Source: Ignavibacteria bacterium
GTDB taxonomy: Bacteria; Bacteroidota; Ignavibacteria; Ignavibacteriales; Melioribacteraceae
Length of the DNA stretch: 13,966 nt
Direction: 5' to 3'
Assembly: GCA_027347805.1 (NCBI GenBank)
Contig: DAIEQP010000290.1
Span: 1 to 13,966, forward strand
The translations under genes were made by a program, and so were the position numbers. Under the pieces are notes generated by a model. It did not search any database, was not told where the DNA came from, and was given only the letters and a program-made list of their open reading frames with translations. Positions 7,728-13,966 of this stretch are shown here, one piece after another; within the stretch, counting starts at the first letter, position 1; every line of letters starts with the position of its first letter.

Positions 7728-8939
7728 ATGAACCAACCTAGCGGACAAGAAAAAACTCAAATAATTTCTCAGATACTAAATAGTCCTGAATTTCATGATT
7801 CAAAGAGATATCAGGAGCTACTTCAATATCTAATCAATAAATCGGAACAAGGCGAGACTATTAAGGAAACAGAAATAGCCCACGACCTTTTTAGTAAGGA
7901 TTCAAAATTTGATCCTAGTGTTGATTCTCTTATTCGAAGCTACATAAGCAATTTGAGGAAAAAACTAGAACATTATTACCTAACGACTTCCGACAAGTAT
8001 AATTTTAGACTGGAAATTCCCAAAGGACAGTATCATGTAAAGTACATACCTTTGGATCCGATTCCCGCAACTGCTAAAAAAATTAATTATTATAAATACA
8101 TTTTCCCATCTATTATATTCTTACTTCTACTCATATTGATAATTAGGGAGTTTCAGCATTCAAGTAGAATATCTGCATCAAACACTACTATAAATAATCC
8201 AATCTGGAAGGAATTCCTTCAAAGTAAAACTCCATTGTTAATCGCTTTAGGCGATTATGTTGTTCTTTCAGAAAAAGGCAAAATGAGTGGAAGAAACTTT
8301 ATTCGCGTGCCAGGGATTAATAACGAAAAAGAATTATCGGATTCATCAAAAAAATTTCCAAAGAAATTTAACAATATGGAGATATCTGAAGTAACATACA
8401 TTGGTGCTGGCGCTGCTTTAGGTATATCACACTTATTTAATTTTTTCTCTCAGAATAAAGTAAGGGTTACAACAAAACTTTCAAGAGAAATTACCTGGGA
8501 CGACATAGAGAAGTATAATATAATATTTATAGGTTCTTTAAAAACGCTATATAAACTTGATACCTTACTTGTCAGAACAAATATAAAATACCAGCTTAAT
8601 CCAAATTCTCTTTCAATAAAAGACAGGAAAACTAATAAGGAAAAGTTTTTCAGTATAAACTGGCATGGCGGTAATTACGAAAGAAATTTCGGCTTAATTA
8701 TTAAACAGTATATTTCAAAGCAAAATAATTTTATTCTTTTAACAGGATTTAGCGAAGTCGGGGTAATGGATGCAGTAAAAAACATCCTTGACTCAGATTT
8801 TGAATCTCGAATAGAAAAATTTATCGGAAACAAATTACCTGATAATCTACCGCAATTCGAATTTCTTACAGAAGCTGAAGGTCTTCGCTATAATGTTTTA
8901 AGATCACAAATAAAGCACTTTTCACTTATGCTGGAGTAA
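7728..8939 (+). CDS. Membrane-anchored one-component regulator: N-terminal DNA-binding-like domain, one TM helix, uncharacterised C-terminal domain
   Basis: A 403-residue protein with a ToxR/CadC-like layout. Residues about 8-107 match a domain I know from many acidobacterial and related proteins, fused to TM segments, TPR or TolB-like repeats: ILxSxxF..S.R...LL.YL (residues 16-35), KETEIAHDLF (46-55), FDPSVDSLIRSYISNLRKKLEHYY (61-84), IPKGQYHVKY (97-106). It resembles OmpR/PhoB-type winged helices and probably binds DNA. A basic stretch (KKINYYKY) precedes the single TM helix (about 124-140), predicting N-in topology. The C-terminal domain (about 155-403), with GDYVVLS, IGAGAALGISHLF, YNIIFIGSL and FILLTGFSEVGVMDAV, looks like an alpha/beta fold and would lie outside the membrane; I know no function for it. 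Divergent orientation suggests control of the receptor operon. The start is uncertain: ATG 7728, or an in-frame TTG at 7719. Confidence 0.72.
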   Translation: MNQPSGQEKTQIISQILNSPEFHDSKRYQELLQYLINKSEQGETIKETEIAHDLFSKDSKFDPSVDSLIRSYISNLRKKLEHYYLTTSDKYNFRLEIPKGQYHVKYIPLDPIPATAKKINYYKYIFPSIIFLLLLILIIREFQHSSRISASNTTINNPIWKEFLQSKTPLLIALGDYVVLSEKGKMSGRNFIRVPGINNEKELSDSSKKFPKKFNNMEISEVTYIGAGAALGISHLFNFFSQNKVRVTTKLSREITWDDIEKYNIIFIGSLKTLYKLDTLLVRTNIKYQLNPNSLSIKDRKTNKEKFFSINWHGGNYERNFGLIIKQYISKQNNFILLTGFSEVGVMDAVKNILDSDFESRIEKFIGNKLPDNLPQFEFLTEAEGLRYNVLRSQIKHFSLMLE

Positions 8940-9204
8940 TATCAAAAAACATTTAAGAATCCGGAAAATATTCTATTTAATTTCCCATCTTTTCAAGTAT
9001 TCCACTCCTAAATTCATTTGTAATTGTTAATAAATTGTTGATGTTATTACTTGTTTTAAAAATTGCCAATTCATTTCTATCCATATTTCAATATCGGAAA
9101 CGAATATTTTAAGATAAATCGTAGAAATTATTTAATTTCATTTCTTACCATTTTTAATTTGGATAATTTTGTATACCAATCTTGAATTTTGCTAGAGGAT
9201 TTTT
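8940..9204. other. 265-bp AT-rich intergenic region, little recognisable
   Basis: No coding potential is seen. The only folded element is a small stem at 9090-9108, AATATCG / GAAA loop / CGAATATT with one bulged A, followed by TT. It could be a weak plus-strand terminator for the regulator gene, but the stem is AT-rich and the T-run is short. The 3' end holds the putative promoter of the thioesterase gene. Confidence 0.5.
9164..9171 (+). promoter_or_regulatory. Putative Bacteroidota-type -7 box (TAnnTTTG) for thioesterase gene
   Basis: TAATTTTG matches TAnnTTTG exactly and lies 33 bp before the ATG, which would give a leader of roughly 25-30 nt. No clear -33 TTG partner is seen at the expected distance. 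In such AT-rich DNA a chance match is possible. Confidence 0.4.
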
Positions 9205-9624
9205 ATGTTCAAAACATTTGTAACAAATCGCCTGGTTAAAAGTGAAGACCTAAACCATCATGGAACATTATATGCAGGCAGAACGGCTGAATGGTTAGTT
9301 GAATCCGCATTTGTAGCAGCCGGAAGTGTATTGCCTTCTAATAGTATTGTATGCAAAAAAATTCATGGATTAACTTTCTTAAAGCCCGTTAAGCCTGGAC
9401 AGATAGTATGCTTTAACAGTCGTCTAGTTTATGGAGGTAAATCGAGTTTAAGAGTTTATGTAAAAGTAAATTTGATTCATTTGATTGAGGAATTATATGT
9501 TGAAGGATTTGTAACGTTTATACATGTTAATGACAAAACAGAGCCCGTCCCTCATAATATAAAAATCACGCCTGAAACCGATGAAGAGAAGGAGCTGTAC
9601 GAAAGAGCTGCAAACGCAAAATGA
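9205..9624 (+). CDS. Hotdog-fold acyl-CoA thioesterase (YciA/BACH-like)
   Basis: A 139-residue single hotdog domain, probably a cytoplasmic thioesterase hydrolysing acyl-CoA. LNHHGTLYAGRTAEWLVESA (16-35) matches the N-x-x-G-x-x-(F/Y)-x-G-x-x-x-(E/D) helix signature with Asn17, Gly20, Gly25 and Glu29. FLKPVKPGQIVCF (58-70) and VYGGKSSLRVYVKV (75-88) match the beta-sheet part of COG1607 enzymes. Length is normal for one domain; the enzyme would act as a multimer. No signal peptide is present. AGAGGA lies about 6 bp upstream of ATG 9205, supporting this start. It stands alone between the regulator and the SGNH gene, with its own putative promoter, so no role in the polysaccharide locus is implied. 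Acyl chain preference cannot be judged. Confidence 0.85.
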   Translation: MFKTFVTNRLVKSEDLNHHGTLYAGRTAEWLVESAFVAAGSVLPSNSIVCKKIHGLTFLKPVKPGQIVCFNSRLVYGGKSSLRVYVKVNLIHLIEELYVEGFVTFIHVNDKTEPVPHNIKITPETDEEKELYERAANAK

Positions 9625-9682
9625 TTATCATGAAGTTAAAACAGAAATTTTATAATTGAAATAGAAGTATTTTCCCCGTTGA

Positions 9683-9690
9683 TATTTTTG
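9683..9690 (+). promoter_or_regulatory. Putative Bacteroidota-type -7 box (TAnnTTTG) for SGNH hydrolase gene
   Basis: TATTTTTG matches TAnnTTTG exactly, 25 bp before the ATG, giving a leader of about 18-20 nt. The nearest upstream TTG (9656-9658) is 24 bp away, rather far for a -33 element. The position relative to the start is similar to that of the box upstream of the thioesterase gene, which adds some support to both. Confidence 0.4.
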
Positions 9691-9715
9691 ATCAGATTTA
9701 TAGCAAGGAGCAATT

Positions 9716-11317
9716 ATGGTTTTTAGTTTATTAAAACGAACATTTTTTTTTAATAACATTCACACAACTTTAAACGGATTATTTCATAAAGTACTAACTT
9801 CAATAATTTTCATTTTGGCTCTTGGATCTTTTTCAATTAATATTGCCCAGCCGCAAGAGAAATCGGCTTCTGCTCTTAAGTGGGTAGGCACATGGAGTAC
9901 AGCACCACAATTAGTTGAAACAAATAATAATCCCCCCTCACCCGGATTAACCAATAATACTCTTAGGCAAATTGTTCATGTTTCTATTGGCGGTGATAGT
10001 TTACGAATTAGATTTACCAATGAGTTTAGTAAAAGTTCTGTAAAACTAAATTCAGTTCATATTGCTCTTTCTAAAGGAGCCGGAGTAATAGATACGATAA
10101 GTGATAAGATAATCTATTTTAATGGTAAGCTTGAGACAACAATAGATCCAGGCAAAGCAGTGATGTCTGATCCTTTTCAGTTTACATTACAACCATTAAC
10201 AGATGTTGCAATAACTATTTATTTTGGCAACACATCTTCCGATGTAACAGGTCATCCGGGTTCAAGAACTACTTCGTATTTGCTTACAGGCAATAATGTT
10301 ACCAAATCAGATTTTTCAAATGCTGTAAAAACTGATCACTGGTATGTTATCAATACAATAGAAGTATTAGCGCCAGAAACTGCGAATGCTGTAGCCATAC
10401 TTGGTAATTCAATTACAGACGGACGCGGCTCCGGAACAAATAAGCAAAACCGATGGCCTGATGAATTATCACGTCGCCTGCAGTCAAATTTAGATACAAA
10501 ACGTGTAGCCGTATTAAATGAAGGCATTGGTGGAAATTGCGTACTTGGTGCGTGTTTAGGACCATCAGCACTAAATCGTTTTGAACGTGATGTACTAAAC
10601 CAGAGTGGAATAAAATGGCTGATCATTTTTGAAGGTATAAATGACATTGGCGGATCGTTTGGATCTCAGGGTGCAGCTAAAGTTGCACAGGATTTAATTT
10701 CAGCCTACACACAAATGATAGATAAAGCTCATTCAAAAAATATTATTGTGTATGGTGCAACTCTGCTTCCTTTTGGCGGCTCATCATATGATTCGCCTGA
10801 TCATCAAACTGCATGGCAGACAGTAAATAATTGGATAAGAACAAGCGGTAAATTCGATGCAGTAATTGATCTTGATGCAGCAATGCATGATCCTGCAAAT
10901 CCAGAAAGACTCTTAACAAATGCTGATTCAGGCGATCATCTTCACCCAAGTGAAGCAGGGCATAGAATGATTGCAGAAGCAATTGATCTTTCATTATTCG
11001 GCGCAAAATTAAGCACTGGAATGAATGAAAATTCAAACTCATTGCCTGTTGGTTTCTCACTTTCACAGAACTATCCCAATCCTTTCAATCCAGAAACAAC
11101 AATTGAATATTCAATTCCAAAGACTGGAGTTTTCAAGCTGAAAGTTTATGATGTGTTTGGCAAAGAAGTTGCAACTCTTGTAAATGAAACAAAGAATGCC
11201 GGCAAACACATCGCAAAATTTTTAAGTGATAATTATCGCCTGGCTTCCGGAATTTATTTTTATGGAATCAGCTCCGGACAATTTACACTTGTAAAGAAAA
11301 TGATTTTGATAAAGTAA
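9716..11317 (+). CDS. Secreted SGNH/GDSL esterase (XynE-like) with T9SS sorting domain
   Basis: A 533-residue exported SGNH-hydrolase, probably an acyl or acetyl esterase acting on plant-type or other glycans. A long N-region precedes the hydrophobic segment VLTSIIFILALGSFSINIA (26-44), a plausible signal peptide. Residues about 55-215 form a beta-rich domain beginning WVGTWSTAP, as in XynE-type esterases. The SGNH domain follows: block I GNSITDGRGSG (230-240, nucleophile Ser232), block II NEGIGGN (268-274), block III GIND (307-310), block V DHLH (Asp407, His410). All catalytic blocks are intact; GNS instead of GDS is common in Bacteroidota relatives. Residues about 448-533 are a type A T9SS domain (SLSQNYPNPFNP ... 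KKMILIK), closely resembling that of the beta-helix protein. AAGGAG sits 5 bp upstream of ATG 9716. It runs tail to tail into the next gene with only 11 bp between stops. Confidence 0.88.
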   Translation: MVFSLLKRTFFFNNIHTTLNGLFHKVLTSIIFILALGSFSINIAQPQEKSASALKWVGTWSTAPQLVETNNNPPSPGLTNNTLRQIVHVSIGGDSLRIRFTNEFSKSSVKLNSVHIALSKGAGVIDTISDKIIYFNGKLETTIDPGKAVMSDPFQFTLQPLTDVAITIYFGNTSSDVTGHPGSRTTSYLLTGNNVTKSDFSNAVKTDHWYVINTIEVLAPETANAVAILGNSITDGRGSGTNKQNRWPDELSRRLQSNLDTKRVAVLNEGIGGNCVLGACLGPSALNRFERDVLNQSGIKWLIIFEGINDIGGSFGSQGAAKVAQDLISAYTQMIDKAHSKNIIVYGATLLPFGGSSYDSPDHQTAWQTVNNWIRTSGKFDAVIDLDAAMHDPANPERLLTNADSGDHLHPSEAGHRMIAEAIDLSLFGAKLSTGMNENSNSLPVGFSLSQNYPNPFNPETTIEYSIPKTGVFKLKVYDVFGKEVATLVNETKNAGKHIAKFLSDNYRLASGIYFYGISSGQFTLVKKMILIK

Positions 11318-11328
11318 AATCGGAATTT

Positions 11329-12384
11329 TTATAAGATTAAATTAACCGCGGAGATCATCGCAATATATTTTTCGTCGGGAATGTAATTTGGAATTGAATT
11401 TCCTGAACCCAGAGCATAACCATTTCTATCAATTGTTTTTTCTAACAATAACAATGAACGATTTGTAATAGCTTCGACTGAACTGCGAGATAGAAAATCC
11501 ACATCGATTCCTCCGAGAATTGCAATCCTTGAAGAATATAATTCATAAGCTTCTTCAACCGGTAGAATCAAATCTTCGAACGAATGTTTAGCATCATATT
11601 TCATATATTCAATTACATCATCCATAACATCTTTTAACTGACCGCATGAATGCAGTATTGCATATTTACCTGCATCGTGAATAGCTTCTACAATTTTCCG
11701 ATGCCAAGGGAAAACCCATTTCCTTAACATTTCGGGAGAAAGTATTGTCTGGTTTTTAAAACCCCAGTCATCATTCACTATACATGCACCTATAGTTTCA
11801 ATTGAAGAAACTATTTCATAATAGCGAAGGAATCGGGATCCAACCGCATCAAAAATTTTTGTTGTTAGATCTTCATCCAGAATACTCAACAGGCATAAAT
11901 TTTCAAATCCAACTAATTCAATTACATTTTCAAGTATTCCTCCATTACCGCTTGCAATTAATTTCATGCCATCAGGCAAGTCACTTTTTAAATCGTAATA
12001 AATATCATAATTACTGTTATCAGGATTGGGCCAGGAATATTTTTCAAAACTTTCATGATCGGTGATAATGCTTCCGGCATTCATTGAAACTGTTTCCTTT
12101 TTCTCTGCATTAGATTTAGGGAAAATTAAGGTATCAGTCCGCCAGCCGGAAATAGTGGTGTAATCATAACCTGCATTTTCGAATGCTCTTATGTTCTTTT
12201 TAAAGATTGCCAATTTATCTTGTCGATCAACATTTATATTTCCAGTTAATCTGTCTACTAAATCATCATTTAAAGCGAACTCGAAAAGTGTCGGCCTGTT
12301 TATTGTTTTTCTTGTTAATACATTTATAATGTTTTGAAAATCCGGAGTGAAATTTTTACTTCTTTTATAAAATAAAGAGCCCAT
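11329..12384 (-). CDS. Uroporphyrinogen decarboxylase (URO-D) superfamily protein, not HemE
   Basis: A 351-residue cytoplasmic protein of the URO-D/MtaA-like superfamily, whose members include true HemE, methylcobamide:CoM methyltransferases and many uncharacterised proteins. Motifs seen are NDDWGF (204-209), PWHRKIVEAIHDAGKYAILHSCGQLKDV (226-253, with His245 and Cys247 as possible metal ligands), KHSFED (266-271), ILGGIDVDFL (289-298) and GSGNSIPNYIPDEKY (326-340). The wording matches the uncharacterised branch often found in sugar-degradation neighbourhoods, not the HemE N-terminal substrate-binding pattern; a methyltransferase-like role is possible but unproven. ATG 12384 is used. In-frame TTG codons exist 3-4 codons earlier, and no Shine-Dalgarno sequence is visible for any of them. 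It is monocistronic in view and convergent with the SGNH gene. Confidence 0.8.
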   Translation of the reverse strand: MGSLFYKRSKNFTPDFQNIINVLTRKTINRPTLFEFALNDDLVDRLTGNINVDRQDKLAIFKKNIRAFENAGYDYTTISGWRTDTLIFPKSNAEKKETVSMNAGSIITDHESFEKYSWPNPDNSNYDIYYDLKSDLPDGMKLIASGNGGILENVIELVGFENLCLLSILDEDLTTKIFDAVGSRFLRYYEIVSSIETIGACIVNDDWGFKNQTILSPEMLRKWVFPWHRKIVEAIHDAGKYAILHSCGQLKDVMDDVIEYMKYDAKHSFEDLILPVEEAYELYSSRIAILGGIDVDFLSRSSVEAITNRSLLLLEKTIDRNGYALGSGNSIPNYIPDEKYIAMISAVNLIL

Positions 12385-12477
12385 TCGATTCAACAATTAA
12401 CAGTTACCCGTTAAAATAATTGAAATAATTATCTGTCACCAACAAAATAAGTTAACTTGTTAAAGGGGATATTTAAT

Positions 12478-12513
12478 AAAAAAAATGTCCGTCGGCATTG
12501 CCGACAGACATTT
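12478..12513 (-). terminator. Intrinsic terminator of the PorV/PorQ-like gene
   Basis: Read on the minus strand, a 14-position stem pairs AAATGTC-x-GTCGGC (12483-12496) with GCCGAC-x-GACATTT (12500-12513). It has one mismatch and an ATT loop, and is followed directly by a T-run (eight A on the plus strand, 12478-12485, partly in the stem). It begins 22 bp after the stop codon at 12536. There is no T-run on the plus-strand side, so it acts in one direction. Confidence 0.88.
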
Positions 12514-12535
12514 AAATAACGATTCAGAGCAATCA

Positions 12536-13549
12536 CTAAAAAGTAACACCAACAGAAAAGTAATGTACTCCGGAAAGTCTTCCAAAATCCTGGTAGGCAT
12601 AATCAAACTTTACTTTCACCATGTCAATAATCCTATAGTTCATACCAACACCCATAGTCAATCCTTTTTCAGAATCGGTTTCAAACAATGAGTTATAACC
12701 GGCCCGGAGATAGACAATTTCATTCCACGAATATTCCATACCAGTATTCAGTGACTCTGTATTATCATTTGGATGAATTGCATCTAACGCCAAAGTGAAT
12801 CTAGATGTTTCACTTTTCAGAAGATCTGCAGAAATCCCGAACCTGAATATCAACGGAAGATCAAATTTATCAAGTTCAATGTTGGAGTTAATTAAGTTTT
12901 CGTTTCCAGCACCCGAGAGATAAATTACAGTCGCATCTCTTCCGGTTAATTGCATCTTTGTACCAAAATTTGAAATACTTGACGCAATTCTAACTTCATT
13001 TAGAATGTGCAACTTGTAAAGAGTACCGATATCAATTGCAAAGCCCTGCGAATTCATGTGCCAGAGATTTTCAGAAATATATTTTACATTAAATCCTATC
13101 GCAAAATCCTGTGTGAGGAATTTTGAATAATTCAAGCCTAGCACCAATGTTTCATAAGTAAATAATTCACCTGTGCCTTCCGGATGCTCGATAGTTCTAA
13201 CCATCATGTCATCCATCGAAAGTGCAGAAACAAATGCCCCGAGAGTTCCAAGGTTAGCAAGATTAGTAGCAAACGCAGCAAAATCGTGATTGACTCCGGC
13301 ATAAAGTGAAGTGTGATTGAAGCTTGCTTCATTTGAAATAATATTTGCTGTGCCAGCCGGATTCCAGTAAATGGCGGAAATATCATCTGCAACAGAAGTA
13401 AAGGCAGCGCCCATTCCTACAGCCCTGGGCCCAACATTAAACTTAAGTACTTGTGCTGCAGTGGTTCCGGTTTTGTTTGTTTGTGCTGGTACTGGAAATG
13501 CCATTGCAAACACTAATAAAATATTAAGTAACCAAAATATTTTTTTCAT
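12536..13549 (-). CDS. PorV/PorQ-family outer-membrane beta-barrel protein
   Basis: A 337-residue predicted outer-membrane barrel of the FadL-like PorV/PorQ family (formerly UPF0164). PorV itself is a shuttle and attachment component of the type IX secretion system, handing cargo with C-terminal domains to the cell surface. Residues 1-22 are a signal peptide (MKKIFWLLNILLVFAMAFPVPA). The family hallmark GPRAVGMGAAFTSVADDISAIYWNPAG is at 40-66; alternating amphipathic strands follow, and the chain ends in a C-terminal Phe (HYFSVGVTF), as expected for barrel assembly. AGGAGAG sits about 5 bp upstream of the ATG. It starts 17 bp after the stop of a T9SS-type secreted protein gene and ends in a strong terminator. 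Ignavibacteria encode many paralogues of this family, so this may be a partner of the upstream protein, not the general PorV. Confidence 0.88.
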   Translation of the reverse strand: MKKIFWLLNILLVFAMAFPVPAQTNKTGTTAAQVLKFNVGPRAVGMGAAFTSVADDISAIYWNPAGTANIISNEASFNHTSLYAGVNHDFAAFATNLANLGTLGAFVSALSMDDMMVRTIEHPEGTGELFTYETLVLGLNYSKFLTQDFAIGFNVKYISENLWHMNSQGFAIDIGTLYKLHILNEVRIASSISNFGTKMQLTGRDATVIYLSGAGNENLINSNIELDKFDLPLIFRFGISADLLKSETSRFTLALDAIHPNDNTESLNTGMEYSWNEIVYLRAGYNSLFETDSEKGLTMGVGMNYRIIDMVKVKFDYAYQDFGRLSGVHYFSVGVTF

Positions 13550-13566
13550 TGTCTCTCCTGCATTCC

Positions 13567-13966
13567 TTATTTAATTAGTGCCAGCTTAATTAATTTTTCG
13601 CCAATCTCTGGTGCATCTATATGAGCAATGTAAACACCATAGGATACACTGAACCCATCTTTGTTAAGAAGATTCCAGAATTCTCTTCCGTTCGAAAAAT
13701 TACTGTTATGTTCTAATGTTGTAACGTGTTCGCCGCTAAGAGTATAAATTCGAATTGTACATTTCATTGGAAGATTTTCGAAATAAACTCTCCGTTCACC
13801 ACGATTTTGTCCCGACAATTTATTTGCAGGTTCAATTTCACTTGCACCAACGTAAGGATTGGGAACGACATAAATATTATCAAGACTGCTTGCAGCTTTT
13901 TCATTTTCTACAAAACCGGCTTTTGTATTTACAGTAAAAAGATCTGAAGTTGTAAATGGTCGTTTC
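13567..13966 (-). CDS. C-terminal fragment of a large T9SS-type secreted protein, 5' part beyond window
   Basis: The frame is open from the right edge to the stop at 13567-13569, giving 132 visible residues, with no in-frame ATG before the interior of the sorting domain. A TTG at 13818 should not be taken as the start, because the conserved part begins well upstream of it. NIYVVPNPYVGASEIEPANK is followed by RRVYFENLPMKCTIRIYTLSGEHVTTLEH ... REFWNLLNKDG ... SYGVYIAHIDA ... KLIKLALIK. This is the FlgD/T9SS-like C-terminal immunoglobulin-type domain that ends very long secreted proteins in Ignavibacteria. The catalytic or adhesive part is not in the window. It is 17 bp upstream of the PorV/PorQ-like gene, so the two are probably co-transcribed as cargo and outer-membrane partner. 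Confidence 0.8.
   Translation of the reverse strand, partial: KRPFTTSDLFTVNTKAGFVENEKAASSLDNIYVVPNPYVGASEIEPANKLSGQNRGERRVYFENLPMKCTIRIYTLSGEHVTTLEHNSNFSNGREFWNLLNKDGFSVSYGVYIAHIDAPEIGEKLIKLALIK

Noticed and set aside
10398..10440. GNS instead of GDS in SGNH block I as a sign of an inactive enzyme
   Set aside because: The nucleophile Ser and blocks II, III and V are intact, and GNSIT is a frequent variant in Bacteroidota-type SGNH hydrolases.
10336..11066. Minus-strand open frames (103 and 107 codons) inside the SGNH hydrolase gene
   Set aside because: They oppose a frame with all SGNH blocks and a T9SS tail; the products are low-complexity shadows.
11316..11327. AAAAT/ATTTT small inverted repeat between the convergent stops as a bidirectional terminator
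   Set aside because: Only 5 A-T pairs; too weak to call.
12438..12452. CAAAATAA as a minus-strand TAnnTTTG box for the URO-D gene
   Set aside because: It differs from the consensus at one of the six fixed positions, and with no -33 partner it is not distinguishable from background in AT-rich DNA.
12478..12513. GTCGGC-ATT-GCCGAC palindrome as a possible operator or mobile-element end
   Set aside because: The stem is followed by a T-run on the minus strand just after a gene stop, which an intrinsic terminator explains fully.
13567..13818. A short separate gene of 83 codons starting at TTG 13818
   Set aside because: The frame stays open to the right window edge, and the conserved NIYVVPNPY part of the same domain lies upstream, so this is the end of a longer gene.

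Overview
The window looks like a chromosomal segment of an Ignavibacteria-type bacterium (Bacteroidota/Ignavibacteriota side). The evidence is low-GC DNA, Bacteroidota-style TAnnTTTG boxes upstream of genes, and secreted proteins ending in the type IX secretion (T9SS) sorting domain. That domain has the 'NYPNPFNP ... GxEVATLVNE ... KKMILIK' signature that is especially common in Ignavibacteria and relatives. A PorV/PorQ-family gene is also present. No mobile element, RNA gene or CRISPR array is visible.

Left half (1-7495, all on the minus strand): a compact, probably single operon, read from right to left. It encodes a TonB-dependent receptor of the TIGR01782-like type with a carboxypeptidase-regulatory-like N-terminus, a T9SS-exported parallel beta-helix protein, a Tat-exported Cys-type sulfatase related to iduronate-2-sulfatases, a secreted alpha/beta-hydrolase esterase, and an anaerobic sulfatase-maturating radical SAM enzyme (anSME) cut by the left window edge. 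The last three genes are packed to 7-bp and ATGA junctions. A strong hairpin lies in the only long gap, between the beta-helix and sulfatase genes. The inferred job is sensing, binding and dismantling a sulfated, probably acylated polysaccharide, with an uptake receptor but no SusD partner in view.

Centre (7496-8939): a 232-bp divergent control region leads on the plus strand to a 403-residue membrane-anchored regulator. It has an N-terminal DNA-binding-like domain, one transmembrane helix and a ~245-residue C-terminal domain I cannot assign to a characterised family. This ToxR/CadC-like layout, facing the operon, is the best candidate for an undescribed regulatory system here. The control region carries helically phased T6 tracts, an inverted repeat and direct repeats.

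Right half: a hotdog acyl-CoA thioesterase (9205-9624, +) and an SGNH/GDSL esterase with a T9SS tail (9716-11317, +), each preceded by a TAnnTTTG box and a good Shine-Dalgarno sequence. Then come a convergent uroporphyrinogen-decarboxylase-superfamily gene (-), a clear intrinsic terminator, and a PorV/PorQ-like outer-membrane protein gene (-). Last is the C-terminal end of another T9SS-type secreted protein (-), running off the right edge.

All family assignments come from reading motifs in the translated sequence; no database search was possible.
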